Assembly: GCF_003575965.1 (NCBI RefSeq)
Contig: NZ_QWJJ01000001.1
Location: 310,001-374,000, forward strand
Direction of reading: 5' to 3'
Source: Pseudooceanicola sediminis
Lineage (GTDB): Bacteria; Pseudomonadota; Alphaproteobacteria; Rhodobacterales; Rhodobacteraceae
Length of the DNA: 64,000 bases
Position 1 is the stretch's first letter, and each line of letters begins with the position of its first letter. The position numbers and the translations under genes are program-made. A model generated the notes under the pieces. That model was not told the origin of the DNA, did no database searches, and saw only the letters and a list, made by a program, of their open reading frames with translations. Positions 30,335 to 39,281 of this stretch are shown one piece after another.

Positions 30335-31127
30335 TGTCGCCCCTGTCCCTGCGGCGCAGGTGGATCGGTTCAAAGGTATCGGACTGGCGGATTTCCAGCT
30401 TGCCTTCCTTGGCCAGCTCAAGCGAGGCGGCGAAGGTGGCGGCGGTGACCGAGCGGCGGCGCATCGGGTCCGAGGTCCAGCCCGGGGGCATGTAGGCCGA
30501 AAGATCGGTCCAGCTGCCAGCATAGGCGATCATGCCGCGCATGTGAGCCAGTGCCTGTTCCATGGTGAAGACATTGTCACGATCCATCACGAAGGGGCGG
30601 AATTCGTCGCGGGTACGGATGCGCGCATAGGCCTGCATCAGGTCCAGCAGCGTCGCGGAGTAGCTGACGCGGCGCACGCGTGTGACGTCTTCGGGAAGGC
30701 CGCGCACAAAGAAATCGCGGCCCCGCTGGTCGCGCGCCATCAGGCGGGCGGCGGCATCGCGCATGGCCTGAAGGCGTTCGAGCTGGAACGCCAGGTGCGC
30801 GGCGAGTTCTTCGCCCGAGGGGCCCTCTTCGGTCGGGTCGGGCGGCAGCAGCAGGCGCGATTTCAGAAACGCCAGCCAGGCGGCCATCACAAGATAGTCG
30901 GCGGCCAGTTCGATGCGCAGTTTCTTGGCGCGTTCGACAAAGGCCAGGTATTGCTGGGCCAGCATCAGGATGGAGATCCGCCGCAGGTCGACCTTTTGCG
31001 TGCGCGACAGCGTCAGCAACAGGTCGAGCGGCCCCTCGAAACCATCGACATCGACAATCAGCGCCTCGGCCGCAAGGCGTTCGGAGACGCTATCGGGGTC
31101 TTCCTGAAACAGGTCTTTTTCAGCCAT
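30327..31127 (-). CDS. scpA: Segregation and condensation protein A
   Basis: A 266-residue kleisin. The N-terminal FEGPLDLLLTLSRTQKVDL (about residues 30-48) is the SMC-neck-binding region of ScpA, and the C-terminal winged helix near 195-250 contains the conserved TFAASLELAKEGKLEIRQ. ATG 31127 overlaps the end of nagZ by eight bases and its own end overlaps scpB by eight bases, so nagZ, scpA and scpB are translated as a coupled unit. Confidence 0.94.
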   Translation of the reverse strand: MAEKDLFQEDPDSVSERLAAEALIVDVDGFEGPLDLLLTLSRTQKVDLRRISILMLAQQYLAFVERAKKLRIELAADYLVMAAWLAFLKSRLLLPPDPTEEGPSGEELAAHLAFQLERLQAMRDAAARLMARDQRGRDFFVRGLPEDVTRVRRVSYSATLLDLMQAYARIRTRDEFRPFVMDRDNVFTMEQALAHMRGMIAYAGSWTDLSAYMPPGWTSDPMRRRSVTAATFAASLELAKEGKLEIRQSDTFEPIHLRRRDRGDNV

Positions 31128-32127
31128 AGAGCGGTCCGTCCAGCAGAGCGGACAGCTTGGCCTCCATGGCGTCAAAGTCAAGCGCGGGGGCGGTATCGGG
31201 GCGCATCGAGAGGGCACGTTCGGCGCGTTGCTGCGCGGCGGGGGTCATGAAACCGGCCGCCTCGGCCACCTCCATGCGGTCCTTGAGGTCGGCGTTGCAC
31301 AGCAGCACGACGTCGCAGCCCGCGGCAAGAGAGCCCCGCGCGATGTCGGTCAGGCTGCCCGAGAGCGCCTTCATCGAGATATCATCGGTCATCAGCAGGT
31401 TGTCGAAGCCGATCTGGTTGCGGATCATCTGGATCCCGCGCGGCGACAGGGTGGCCGGCTGATCGGGGTCAAGCGCGTCGTAGACGATATGCGCGGTCAT
31501 CGCCATCGGCTGATCGTTCAGCACCTTGAACGGCGCGAGGTCGACCGCGTCCAGTTCGGCCAGCGAGGCGGTGACACGCGGCAGTTCCATGTGGCTGTCG
31601 GCACGGGCCCGGCCATGGCCGGGGATATGCTTGATCACCGGCAGCACGCCACCGGCCAGCAGGCCCATCGAGACGGCGCGGCCAAGGCCCGCGACCGTGG
31701 CGGCATCGGTGCCATAGCACCGGTTGCGCAGAAACGGGTGGGTGCTGTCATCGGCCACGTCGACCAGCGGCGCGCAATTGGTGTCGATGCCGACGCTGCG
31801 CATTTCCGCCGCGATGATGGCATAGCGCAGGTACATGGCCGCGATGGGATCTGAGGCGCGCGCGACGAAATCGAGCGGTGCGTCCCATTGGCGAAAGTGC
31901 GGCGGGCCAAGGCGCTGTACCCGCCCGCCTTCCTGGTCCAGCAGGATCGGGGCGTTGCGGCCAACGGCCTCGCGCAGCTCGGCGCACAGGGCGGCCGTCT
32001 GTTCGGGCGTTTCGATATTGCGGGCGAACAGGATGAAGGCAAAGGGATCGGCGCTGCGGAACACGCGCTTTTCCTCGGGCGTCAGCGTGGTGCCGGTGGG
32101 GTCGAGAATGGTGGCTCCGAAGGCCAT
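31120..32127 (-). CDS. nagZ: Beta-N-acetylhexosaminidase NagZ
   Basis: Family-3 glycoside hydrolase of 335 residues removing N-acetylglucosamine from anhydro-muropeptides in peptidoglycan recycling. The family motif KHIPGHGRARADSH is complete, containing the catalytic His on a flexible loop, and DDISMKAL carries the nucleophile Asp. AGAGG precedes ATG 32127; an ATG 51 bases upstream is less likely. It follows the SPOR gene, so cell-wall functions are grouped here. Confidence 0.94.
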   Translation of the reverse strand: MAFGATILDPTGTTLTPEEKRVFRSADPFAFILFARNIETPEQTAALCAELREAVGRNAPILLDQEGGRVQRLGPPHFRQWDAPLDFVARASDPIAAMYLRYAIIAAEMRSVGIDTNCAPLVDVADDSTHPFLRNRCYGTDAATVAGLGRAVSMGLLAGGVLPVIKHIPGHGRARADSHMELPRVTASLAELDAVDLAPFKVLNDQPMAMTAHIVYDALDPDQPATLSPRGIQMIRNQIGFDNLLMTDDISMKALSGSLTDIARGSLAAGCDVVLLCNADLKDRMEVAEAAGFMTPAAQQRAERALSMRPDTAPALDFDAMEAKLSALLDGPLYG

Positions 32128-32233
32128 GCTAACCTCTGACGGCAACTGTCGCTGTTGCCTGTTGCGGATGGCGCGCATCCGGGGGCGAGTGGGGCCGCCG
32201 CGCCCATCCCCGAAGGGCGGGCGCGGGTCGCGG

Positions 32234-33355
32234 TTACTTGGTCAGGACGGGGATGCAATCGGCCTTGTCGGCCACCAGTGCTGCGCAGAAACGGCGGGTG
32301 TCGGACAGATCCGCAAAGCCCATGGCGCGCAGGCGATAGAAGGTGCGCCCACCGGTTTCGGCCTTTTGGATCACGCGGGCCTTGCCGGCGAGGTAGATGT
32401 CGAACTGCTTGGACAGGCGGGTCCATTCGGACAGGGCGACATCCTCGGAGGCAAAGGCGCCGAGCTGGGCGAGCTGGGTGCCGGGGGGCACGGCGTCGGC
32501 GGCAATGTTGGTCACGGTTTCCGCCGGCGGCGCCGAGGCCACGATATCGGCGGAGGAGGCCGAGGCCTGAACGACGCTGGCCAGCGCGGTCAGGCTGGCC
32601 GGGCGCGCGCGCGGTCGAATGGTGGTGCCGGAGGCCTCGGCGCGGTCGTCGCTCGCCCCCTGGCTGGTCCCTTCGCCGTCGGCACGCAGGCGCGCGATGG
32701 CGGCGGCGTCCTGGCCGGTGCCGTCGGTTTCGCCGGTATCGAGCACCGCGCCGTCCAGCGACATGGTGGCACTGGCGGGGATGGCCGAACGCGCGGCCAG
32801 TTCCTCTTCGGTAAGGGCGTCGTCGCCCAGGGCGATGCCATTCGGGGCCAGGGTGACCTGATCCGGGGCCGAGGCGGCCTCTTTCGCGGCGGCGACGTGA
32901 TTGACCGACAGGCCAAGGAAATCGGCGGTCTGGCCCCCGGCGTCGGTGGGCACGCGCCGCACCTCGCCCGTCATGGCGCGCACCACGGGCACACCGCTGA
33001 CGTCGCGCATGACCATCTGGTAGCCCCAGAGGCCGATGCCCGCGACCAGCGCCAGCGAGACGACGCCGCCGACCCAGGTGAACATGGTGCCAAAGGAGGC
33101 GCCATCGCGCAGATCGGCGCCGTGATCGTGGGGGGGATGATCGTAGGACCCGGCGTCATAGCCGCCCTCATCGTCGGGGCCATAGCCGTAGGGCTGGCTG
33201 TTGCCGTAGGGCTGGCCGTTGTCGTAGGGCTGGGCCTGACCACGCGGGTACTGGCCTTGGTTGTGGCCCTGGTTGTGGCCATAGCCCTGGCCGCGATTGG
33301 AACGGGTGCCGTAATTGACGGGCGCAAAATGCCCGTCTGCCTGAAAGTCTGCCAT
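32234..33355 (-). CDS. SPOR domain-containing protein
   Basis: A 373-residue inner-membrane protein with a cytoplasmic Gln/Gly/Tyr-rich N-terminus with near-repeats (PYDNGQPYGNSQPYG), a single membrane segment at about residues 95-115 (VGGVVSLALVAGIGLWGYQMV), a Ser/Ala-rich periplasmic linker, and a C-terminal SPOR domain from TQLAQLGAFASEDVA. SPOR domains bind denuded peptidoglycan at the division septum. GAGG precedes ATG 33355. It sits between argS and nagZ. Confidence 0.9.
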   Translation of the reverse strand: MADFQADGHFAPVNYGTRSNRGQGYGHNQGHNQGQYPRGQAQPYDNGQPYGNSQPYGYGPDDEGGYDAGSYDHPPHDHGADLRDGASFGTMFTWVGGVVSLALVAGIGLWGYQMVMRDVSGVPVVRAMTGEVRRVPTDAGGQTADFLGLSVNHVAAAKEAASAPDQVTLAPNGIALGDDALTEEELAARSAIPASATMSLDGAVLDTGETDGTGQDAAAIARLRADGEGTSQGASDDRAEASGTTIRPRARPASLTALASVVQASASSADIVASAPPAETVTNIAADAVPPGTQLAQLGAFASEDVALSEWTRLSKQFDIYLAGKARVIQKAETGGRTFYRLRAMGFADLSDTRRFCAALVADKADCIPVLTK

Positions 33356-33447
33356 ACTGCCTCGCACGCCGGGGCTTTGACGCCCGGTCTTGTCGTGTCA
33401 CGGTTCGCGAACGGAATTATTGCCTGCTCGGGCCCCGGCGCGCTGCG

Positions 33448-35193
33448 TTATCGCATTTCTTCCGCCGGAGTGACGCCAAGGATACCAAGACCTGCGGAAA
33501 TGACAACGGCCACGGCACGCGCCAGCGCCAATTTTGCCTGAGACACCTCGGGGGCGTCTTCCTGGACGAAGCGCAACTGGTGTTCTTCGTTGCCGCGATT
33601 GTAGAGACCGTGCAGATCCGACGCCAGTTCATAGAGGAAAAAGGCGATGCGGTGCGGTTCGTTGGTGCGCGCGGCCAGCTCGACGTGGCGCGGCCATTCG
33701 GCAAGTTTGCGCGCAACCGCCAGCTCGGACTCATGCGTCATGGCGGACAGATCGGCGGCGGCCAGCGTGGCATCGTCGGTGGCGATCCCTGCCTCGTCCG
33801 CGCGACGCAGCGCCGAGCAGACGCGGGCATGGGCGTATTGAACGTAGAACACCGGGTTGTCGCGCGACTGTTCCATCACCTTGTCGAAATCGAAATCCAG
33901 CGGGGCGTCGTTCTTGCGCGTCAGCATGACGAAACGGGTCACGTCAGGGCCAACCTGTTCGACCAGATCGCGCAGCATGATGAAGGTGCCGGCACGCTTG
34001 GACATCTTGAACGGCTCGCCGTTCTTGAACAGTTTGACCAGTTGGCAGAGCTTGATATCGAGCGGCACGGTGCCGCCCGAAAGCGCGGAAACGGCCGCCT
34101 TCATGCGTTTGACATAGCCGCCGTGATCCGCGCCAAACACATCAATAAGGGCGTCGAAGCCCCTGGAAACCTTGTCATAATGATAGGCGATGTCAGGCGC
34201 GAAATAGGTCCAGTCGCCGTCGGATTTCTGGATCGGGCGATCCACGTCATCGCCATGCTCGGTGGACTTGAACAGGGTCTGTTCGCGGGGTTCCCAATCT
34301 TCCGGCAGCTTGCCCTTGGGCGGCTCCAGGGTGCCGCGATAGATCAGCCCCTTGGCGCGCAGGGAATCGATGGCCGCCTCGATGCGCCCGGTGCCATAGA
34401 GCGATTTTTCGGAGAAGAAGACGTCCATCTTGACCCCGAGCAGCGCCAGGTCGGACCGGATCAGGGCCATCATCGCCTCGGTTCCGAAGGTGCGCACATC
34501 GGCCAGCCAGACGGATTCGGGTTGATCGACATAAGCGTCGCCCACCTTGGCCTTGAGCGCCTCTCCCACCTCGATCAGATAGTCACCGGGATAGGTGCCA
34601 TCCTCGAACGCGACCTCCTGGCCGTGTGCTTCGAGGTAGCGCAGATAGACGGAGCGGGCGAGGACATCGACCTGCGCACCGCCGTCGTTGATATAGTATT
34701 CACGCGTCACGTCGTAGCCCGCGTAGGCCAGCAACGAGGCCAGGGCATCGCCGAAGACGGCGCCGCGAGTGTGGCCGACATGCAACGGGCCGGTAGGATT
34801 TGCCGAAACATATTCGACGTTTACCTTTGCGCCCTGCCCCATGTCGGAGCGCCCGTAAGCGGTGCCGTCGTTCAGCGCCGCCCTGACGACGCCCTGCCAA
34901 AGAGGATTGGCCAGCCGCAGGTTGAGAAAGCCCGGGCCCGCGACCTCGGCCAGCGCGATGCGGTCATCGGCGGCAAGCCGGGTGGCCAGCGCCTCGGCGA
35001 TGTCGCGCGGCTTGAGCGCGGCGGGTTTGGCCAGCACCATCGCGGCATTGGTGGCCATGTCGCCATGGGCCGCGTCGCGCGGCGGCTCGACCGTGACGTT
35101 GTCGAAGGAAAGCCCCCCGGGCAGATCGCCTGCGGCCTGCATGGCGGCGAGGCTGTCCAGAACGAGGCTGCGGATATCGGTAAAGAGGTTCAT
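33448..35193 (-). CDS. argS: Arginyl-tRNA synthetase
   Basis: A 581-residue class I synthetase charging tRNA-Arg. The HIGH-like motif reads [18 protein letters not shown], and the KMSKR motif of most synthetases is seen as MSKRAGTF. The N-terminal add-on domain and the C-terminal anticodon-binding domain (helical, from about residue 460) are present. ATG 35193 with a nearby AGGAAAG is the natural start; a longer in-frame extension is not credible. Confidence 0.97.
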   Translation of the reverse strand: MNLFTDIRSLVLDSLAAMQAAGDLPGGLSFDNVTVEPPRDAAHGDMATNAAMVLAKPAALKPRDIAEALATRLAADDRIALAEVAGPGFLNLRLANPLWQGVVRAALNDGTAYGRSDMGQGAKVNVEYVSANPTGPLHVGHTRGAVFGDALASLLAYAGYDVTREYYINDGGAQVDVLARSVYLRYLEAHGQEVAFEDGTYPGDYLIEVGEALKAKVGDAYVDQPESVWLADVRTFGTEAMMALIRSDLALLGVKMDVFFSEKSLYGTGRIEAAIDSLRAKGLIYRGTLEPPKGKLPEDWEPREQTLFKSTEHGDDVDRPIQKSDGDWTYFAPDIAYHYDKVSRGFDALIDVFGADHGGYVKRMKAAVSALSGGTVPLDIKLCQLVKLFKNGEPFKMSKRAGTFIMLRDLVEQVGPDVTRFVMLTRKNDAPLDFDFDKVMEQSRDNPVFYVQYAHARVCSALRRADEAGIATDDATLAAADLSAMTHESELAVARKLAEWPRHVELAARTNEPHRIAFFLYELASDLHGLYNRGNEEHQLRFVQEDAPEVSQAKLALARAVAVVISAGLGILGVTPAEEMR

Positions 35194-35347
35194 GGCGCTT
35201 TCCTGAGATTTCGGGCGGGCCGGAGAGGTCCGGCAGGCTCGACACGTTCCGGCCGGGTTTATCATTGCGGTATCGAAGGTCAATGGAGGAGGCCGTCTTG
35301 CCCCCCCCCCTTCCGAGGCGCGGGTGTCACCCCGCCTGCCCCGATGT

Positions 35348-35390
35348 GGCCTGAGTGGTGCCGCGCGCACGGTGCGGCACCACTCAGGCC
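35348..35390 (-). terminator. Strong perfect hairpin at the 3' end of dgt
   Basis: GGCCTGAGTGGTGCCGC (35348-35364) and GCGGCACCACTCAGGCC (35374-35390) are perfect 17-base inverted repeats around a 9-base loop. The right arm ends on the first base of the dgt stop codon. No T-run follows on the minus strand, so it may be a transcript stabiliser or Rho-type end. Confidence 0.75.
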
Positions 35391-36598
35391 TACTCCTCGA
35401 CCCGGTCGGCGTAGCGGATATGACCGGGGCCAGAGGCACGCAGCCCCGGCTCGGGATCGTGCCCCATCAGACGGGCGTGTTCGACAATGGCGAAACGGTC
35501 GGTCATGCCCGAGATATAGTCACCGACCAGCCGCGCCAGGGCGACCTTGTCATCGCCGATATCTTCGATATCGCGGCGCCATTGCTTTGGCAGCACCTCG
35601 GGGCGCTGCATAAACAGGGGAAACAGCTCCTGCACGATGCGGGTGACTTTCTTGCGCATCTCGACGACCTCGGGCGCGCGATACATGCGATGGAACAGGA
35701 ATTCGCGGATTTGCTTGAGGTCGGCCCAGACGGCGGGCGAAAACTGCACCATCATGCGGCCCGCAAGCCGGATGTCGGTCACGCTCTGCGGGTTGAGCGC
35801 CGCGATATTCGCCCGCGACACCTCGATCACGTCCTCGACCAGGATGCCGAAGAAGCGGCGCAGCGCCTCGTGCCGGCGGCGGTAGTAGTTGAGGCCGGGA
35901 TAGAGCTGATCGACGCGGGCGAAGCAATCGCGCAGGATCGGCAGCTCGGCCAGTTCATCGGTCGAGAACAGCTCGGCCCGCAAACCGTCGTGCAGGTCGT
36001 GGTTGTTGTAGGCGATGTCATCGGACAGCGCGGCAACCTGCGCCTCCGCGCTTGCGTGGGTGTGCAGTTCCAGATCGTGCCTGCGGTTGTAATCGGCCAG
36101 CGCAAAGGGAATGTCCCCCGTGACCGGTCCGTTGTGCTTGGCGATGCCTTCGAGGGTTTCCCACGTCAGGTTGAGGCCGTCCCATTCGGCATAGTGGCGT
36201 TCCAGCGCGGTGACGATGCGGATTGCCTGGGCGTTGTGATCGAAGCCGCCGTAGGGTTTCATCAACGCCGCCAGCGCATCTTCGCCCGTGTGACCGAAGG
36301 GCGGATGCCCGAGGTCATGGGCCAGGGCGACCGCCTCGGTCAGTTCATCGTTCAGGTTCAGCGCGCCTGCGATGGTGCGCGCCACTTGCGCCACCTCGAT
36401 CGAATGGGTCAGGCGGGTGCGGAAATAATCGCCTTCGTGTTCGATAAAGACCTGTGTCTTGTGTTTCAGGCGGCGAAACGCCGAGGCGTGGATGATCCGA
36501 TCTCGATCGCGCTGGAAACACGAGCGAAAATGGCTTTCGTCTTCGGGATAGAGCCTGCCCCGCGACTGGGCGGGGTCGGAGGCATAGATCGCGCGCAT
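35390..36598 (-). CDS. dgt: Deoxyguanosinetriphosphate triphosphohydrolase-like protein
   Basis: A 402-residue HD-superfamily enzyme that cleaves dNTPs to deoxynucleoside and triphosphate. The HD motif is spread over [19 protein letters not shown] and [16 protein letters not shown], and the family start [21 protein letters not shown] is at about residues 30-50. ATG 36598 is preferred to a start 111 bases upstream that overlaps the divergent iron-sulfur gene. It is divergent from the IscA-type gene, with an 88-base shared region. Confidence 0.93.
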   Translation of the reverse strand: MRAIYASDPAQSRGRLYPEDESHFRSCFQRDRDRIIHASAFRRLKHKTQVFIEHEGDYFRTRLTHSIEVAQVARTIAGALNLNDELTEAVALAHDLGHPPFGHTGEDALAALMKPYGGFDHNAQAIRIVTALERHYAEWDGLNLTWETLEGIAKHNGPVTGDIPFALADYNRRHDLELHTHASAEAQVAALSDDIAYNNHDLHDGLRAELFSTDELAELPILRDCFARVDQLYPGLNYYRRRHEALRRFFGILVEDVIEVSRANIAALNPQSVTDIRLAGRMMVQFSPAVWADLKQIREFLFHRMYRAPEVVEMRKKVTRIVQELFPLFMQRPEVLPKQWRRDIEDIGDDKVALARLVGDYISGMTDRFAIVEHARLMGHDPEPGLRASGPGHIRYADRVEE

Positions 36599-36686
36599 GT
36601 GTTTGGTCCCTTCGGCTTCTTGTCGCCTTTTGCCATTGTCCTTATATTGGCTGGGAACGACATGCAAAATGTCAGGAGTACATGCG

Positions 36687-37004
36687 ATGAATTTGCCACC
36701 GAAAGTCACTGACCGCGCCTTTGCCCGCCTGGCCGAGATCGCGCCCGGCGCCCAAGCGCTGCGCGTTGCCGTCGAGGGCGGCGGGTGTTCCGGCTTTCAG
36801 TACGACATCAAGCTGGACGATATTGCCGAGGATGATCTGGTGCTGGAAGGTCAGGGCCAGAAAGTGATCGTGGACAGCGTGTCCCTGCCCTTTCTGTCCG
36901 GTGCCGTGATCGATTTCACCGAAGAGCTGATCGGCGCGCGTTTCGTGATCGAGAACCCGAACGCCACGTCGTCCTGCGGCTGCGGCACATCGTTTTCGAT
37001 GTAG
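36687..37004 (+). CDS. Iron-sulfur cluster assembly protein, IscA/ErpA/HesB type
   Basis: A 105-residue A-type carrier passing Fe-S clusters to apo-proteins. The three conserved cysteines are Cys34 (GGGCSGFQY), Cys97 and Cys99 (SCGCGTSF). AGGAG lies nine bases before ATG 36687; an earlier in-frame ATG is not preceded by a good site. IscA, ErpA and SufA cannot be separated by eye, and no other isc or suf gene is near. Confidence 0.93.
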   Translation: MNLPPKVTDRAFARLAEIAPGAQALRVAVEGGGCSGFQYDIKLDDIAEDDLVLEGQGQKVIVDSVSLPFLSGAVIDFTEELIGARFVIENPNATSSCGCGTSFSM

Positions 37005-37030
37005 CCTGACCCGCGTGAGCGCGAAAGACG

Positions 37031-37054
37031 GGCCGCCCGAGGGGCGGCCTTTTT
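37031..37054 (+). terminator. Intrinsic terminator after the IscA-type gene
   Basis: GGCCGCCC (37031-37038) and GGGCGGCC (37042-37049) form an 8-base stem with a 3-base loop, followed by TTTTT. Confidence 0.9.
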
Positions 37055-37116
37055 CATCTCTGGCGTGAGGTATCCTGCCTGGCGCACCGTGCGGCGTGGC
37101 CCCGACCGACGGCGGC

Positions 37117-38085
37117 CTATTCGGCGGGGGTGCCCGTGGCGGGGGCCGGTGACGCCTTGAGCGATCCGGTCATGACGCGCACCGCGTCCTGTTGGACAAT
37201 CGTGCTGCGGGCGAATTGTTCATAGATCAGGTAGAGGCCCGACCCCATCACGAAGGTGACGCCCAGATAGATATGCGCCCCCGGGATTTCACCGAAGAAC
37301 AGCGCCCCCAGGATCACCATCCAGACGAATTGCAGGTTCATCAGCGGCGTCACGACATAGGCCGCCATCTGGCGCAGCGCCACCACCAGCACCCAGCGGG
37401 CCAGAAACAGGAACCCGGCATAGGCGGCGGCCCAGCCGACATCGATCAGCGGCATCGGCTTGTAGACAAAGGGCAAGGCACACCCCATCACCAGCATGAT
37501 CGTGACGTTCGGCCAGAAAACCTGCGCCAGCGCGTTGGTTTCGTGGCGCCCGATATAGCGGGCCATCACCATCGAGGTGGTCCCGGACAAGGAGGCGGAC
37601 AGGGCAATCAGGTGGCCGGCCGAAATGGAATGGATGCCGCCGGGAAACAGGCAGATGACCCCGACGAACCCCGCCGCAAGCGAGATCCACACCGCAAGGC
37701 TGACCTTTTCCCGCAGGATCGGGCCCGACATCAGACCGGCGAAGATCGGCATCAGCCCGACGAAGACAAAGACCTCGGCAAAGGGCAGCAGCTTGAATGC
37801 GTAGAAGAAGCAGGTGGCGGCGATCACCGTGGCGATGGAACGCACCGCCATGGCCGGCACCTGGGTGGTGCGCACCGCCGCGACGAGGCCGCTGCGGTTC
37901 GACAGCGACTCGGCCAGAAGGCAGAACAGCGCAACAAGCCCCCCCGAGATGGCATAGAGCTGGGGCGCGGCATAGCCGCCTGCAATGAACTTGGTGATCG
38001 CATCGGCGGACGAAATCAGCGCCGTGTAGATCAGAACCATCGCCACCCCGAACAGGGTCGCCCGTCGCGCCATTTCTGCTGTCAC
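37117..38085 (-). CDS. EamA/DMT-superfamily transporter
   Basis: A 322-residue membrane protein with ten hydrophobic segments in two five-segment EamA repeats (second repeat starts near residue 160, SAGHLIALSASLSGTTSMV). Members move metabolites, often outward. It lies 21 bases after the 363-residue gene on the same strand and is very probably co-transcribed with it and with the repeat-peptide gene. Whether it exports a peptide-derived product or another metabolite is unknown; EamA proteins are not established peptide exporters. Confidence 0.87.
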   Translation of the reverse strand: MTAEMARRATLFGVAMVLIYTALISSADAITKFIAGGYAAPQLYAISGGLVALFCLLAESLSNRSGLVAAVRTTQVPAMAVRSIATVIAATCFFYAFKLLPFAEVFVFVGLMPIFAGLMSGPILREKVSLAVWISLAAGFVGVICLFPGGIHSISAGHLIALSASLSGTTSMVMARYIGRHETNALAQVFWPNVTIMLVMGCALPFVYKPMPLIDVGWAAAYAGFLFLARWVLVVALRQMAAYVVTPLMNLQFVWMVILGALFFGEIPGAHIYLGVTFVMGSGLYLIYEQFARSTIVQQDAVRVMTGSLKASPAPATGTPAE

Positions 38086-38106
38086 ACCCGTTTCCCCGCA
38101 GTCACG

Positions 38107-39198
38107 TCATGAGGCCCTCAGGACCATGTTGGTGCGGGCAAATCCCGCGAAAAAGTCATTGAAATCAGTGCAGGATTCTTCGGCCGACTGAAGGTGGAGG
38201 ATCTGGTCGTCATCCCCCAGGGCCTGGAACATCCGGTCGCGCATGTGATGCCAGTCGCCGCTGCGCGCGCCGTCCAGCGACAGCAGGCATTGCGACATGA
38301 GACGCAGCGGCCCGGCGCGGTCCGCACGCGCATGAAACCGCGCGCTGCCCTCTGGGATCTTGTGGGGAAATGCGTCATGGCCAGCTGTGGCCAGCGCCCA
38401 ATTGCTCACGAGGTATTCGTGGTAATCGTCTTGCGCCGGACCTCCCTCTCCCCTGTCGACGGCAAAGCCGTGTGTTTCGCCCACCAACCAATCCTCCCAC
38501 AGTTGTGGAGGAACGAGGCCAGCGTGACGCATCGCGACACAGATTTCGGCCAAAAGGTCTGCATTACAATCAAGATATGCCAGAGTTCCGGCAAAGTTAA
38601 GGCTTTCTTTGGTGCGCTCCGGCAATTGCGGAATTTTTCGGCCATACTCGCTCAGGTAGAACAGCGTATGGGTCAATTCATAGGCGGCTTTCTTGTTCGG
38701 CATCACGAAAGTGGCGGGCCGGGATATGAAAGCATGCAGTCTTTCGGTCAGATCGTCGGAGCCGAAATAGGGGTCGCGGCCTCGGCGCAGCATCAGGCGG
38801 CGGGCCTCTGCGCGTTGCAGGTCCGACAGTTCCGCCGCCGGAAGATCCTGCATGAGTGCCCAATCAACCAGCGCCTGCCCCTTTGACCCGGGCATCCCGA
38901 GATCTTCGAGGTCGAGGCAGATCGAGAGAAAAAAGCGGTAATATTGCGGAAAGAACCCGAGACGTTTTTCGATGGAGTCATAGAGGTCCTGGTGGGCGCT
39001 GAGCGCATCGTCGGGCAGGCTCTGCCCCGTGCATTCGAAGATGTTCAGGACTTCGGCATTTTCCTTGAGCCAGTAGACGTCGCCTTCGTCGCGACGGCCC
39101 TTGGCAAAGCCCCGCAGCAGGGTCGCGCGGCGGGCGCCGCGCGTCTGGGCACGGCTGGGGAAGGACAGCTGCACAACGTTCGAAGCGGGGTTGGACAT
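38107..39198 (-). CDS. Hypothetical protein, 363 residues, partner of the FSSGSAP repeat peptide
   Basis: I do not recognise this family with certainty; it may be one of the Rhodobacterales-specific DUF families. It has no signal peptide or membrane segment and is rich in helix-forming residues. Notable patches are FPQYYRFFLSICLDLEDLGM near residue 82, PNKKAAYELTHTLFYLSEYGRK near 165 and WLVGETHGFAVDRGEGG near 236. Cysteines are scattered (about six) with no metal-binding spacing. I see no radical-SAM, ATP-grasp, YcaO, LanM or protease motif. AGGAG precedes the ATG. It lies 83 bases downstream of the repeat-peptide gene and 21 bases upstream of the EamA gene. Confidence 0.8.
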   Translation of the reverse strand: MSNPASNVVQLSFPSRAQTRGARRATLLRGFAKGRRDEGDVYWLKENAEVLNIFECTGQSLPDDALSAHQDLYDSIEKRLGFFPQYYRFFLSICLDLEDLGMPGSKGQALVDWALMQDLPAAELSDLQRAEARRLMLRRGRDPYFGSDDLTERLHAFISRPATFVMPNKKAAYELTHTLFYLSEYGRKIPQLPERTKESLNFAGTLAYLDCNADLLAEICVAMRHAGLVPPQLWEDWLVGETHGFAVDRGEGGPAQDDYHEYLVSNWALATAGHDAFPHKIPEGSARFHARADRAGPLRLMSQCLLSLDGARSGDWHHMRDRMFQALGDDDQILHLQSAEESCTDFNDFFAGFARTNMVLRAS

Positions 39199-39234
39199 GG
39201 GATTCTCCTATCCGTCTGGGCGGATCCGGGCGGC

Positions 39235-39257
39235 GCGGCGGGGACATGCCCCACCGC
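39235..39257 (-). promoter_or_regulatory. Hairpin between the repeat-peptide gene and its partner gene
   Basis: GCGGCGGGG (39235-39243) pairs with CCCCACCGC (39249-39257) with one G-U pair on the minus-strand transcript and a 5-base loop. It lies 24 bases after the repeat-peptide stop and has no T-run. A partial terminator or processing site that lowers downstream expression is plausible. Confidence 0.5.
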
Positions 39258-39281
39258 GACCCGGGCGCATCTGGCGTGCGA

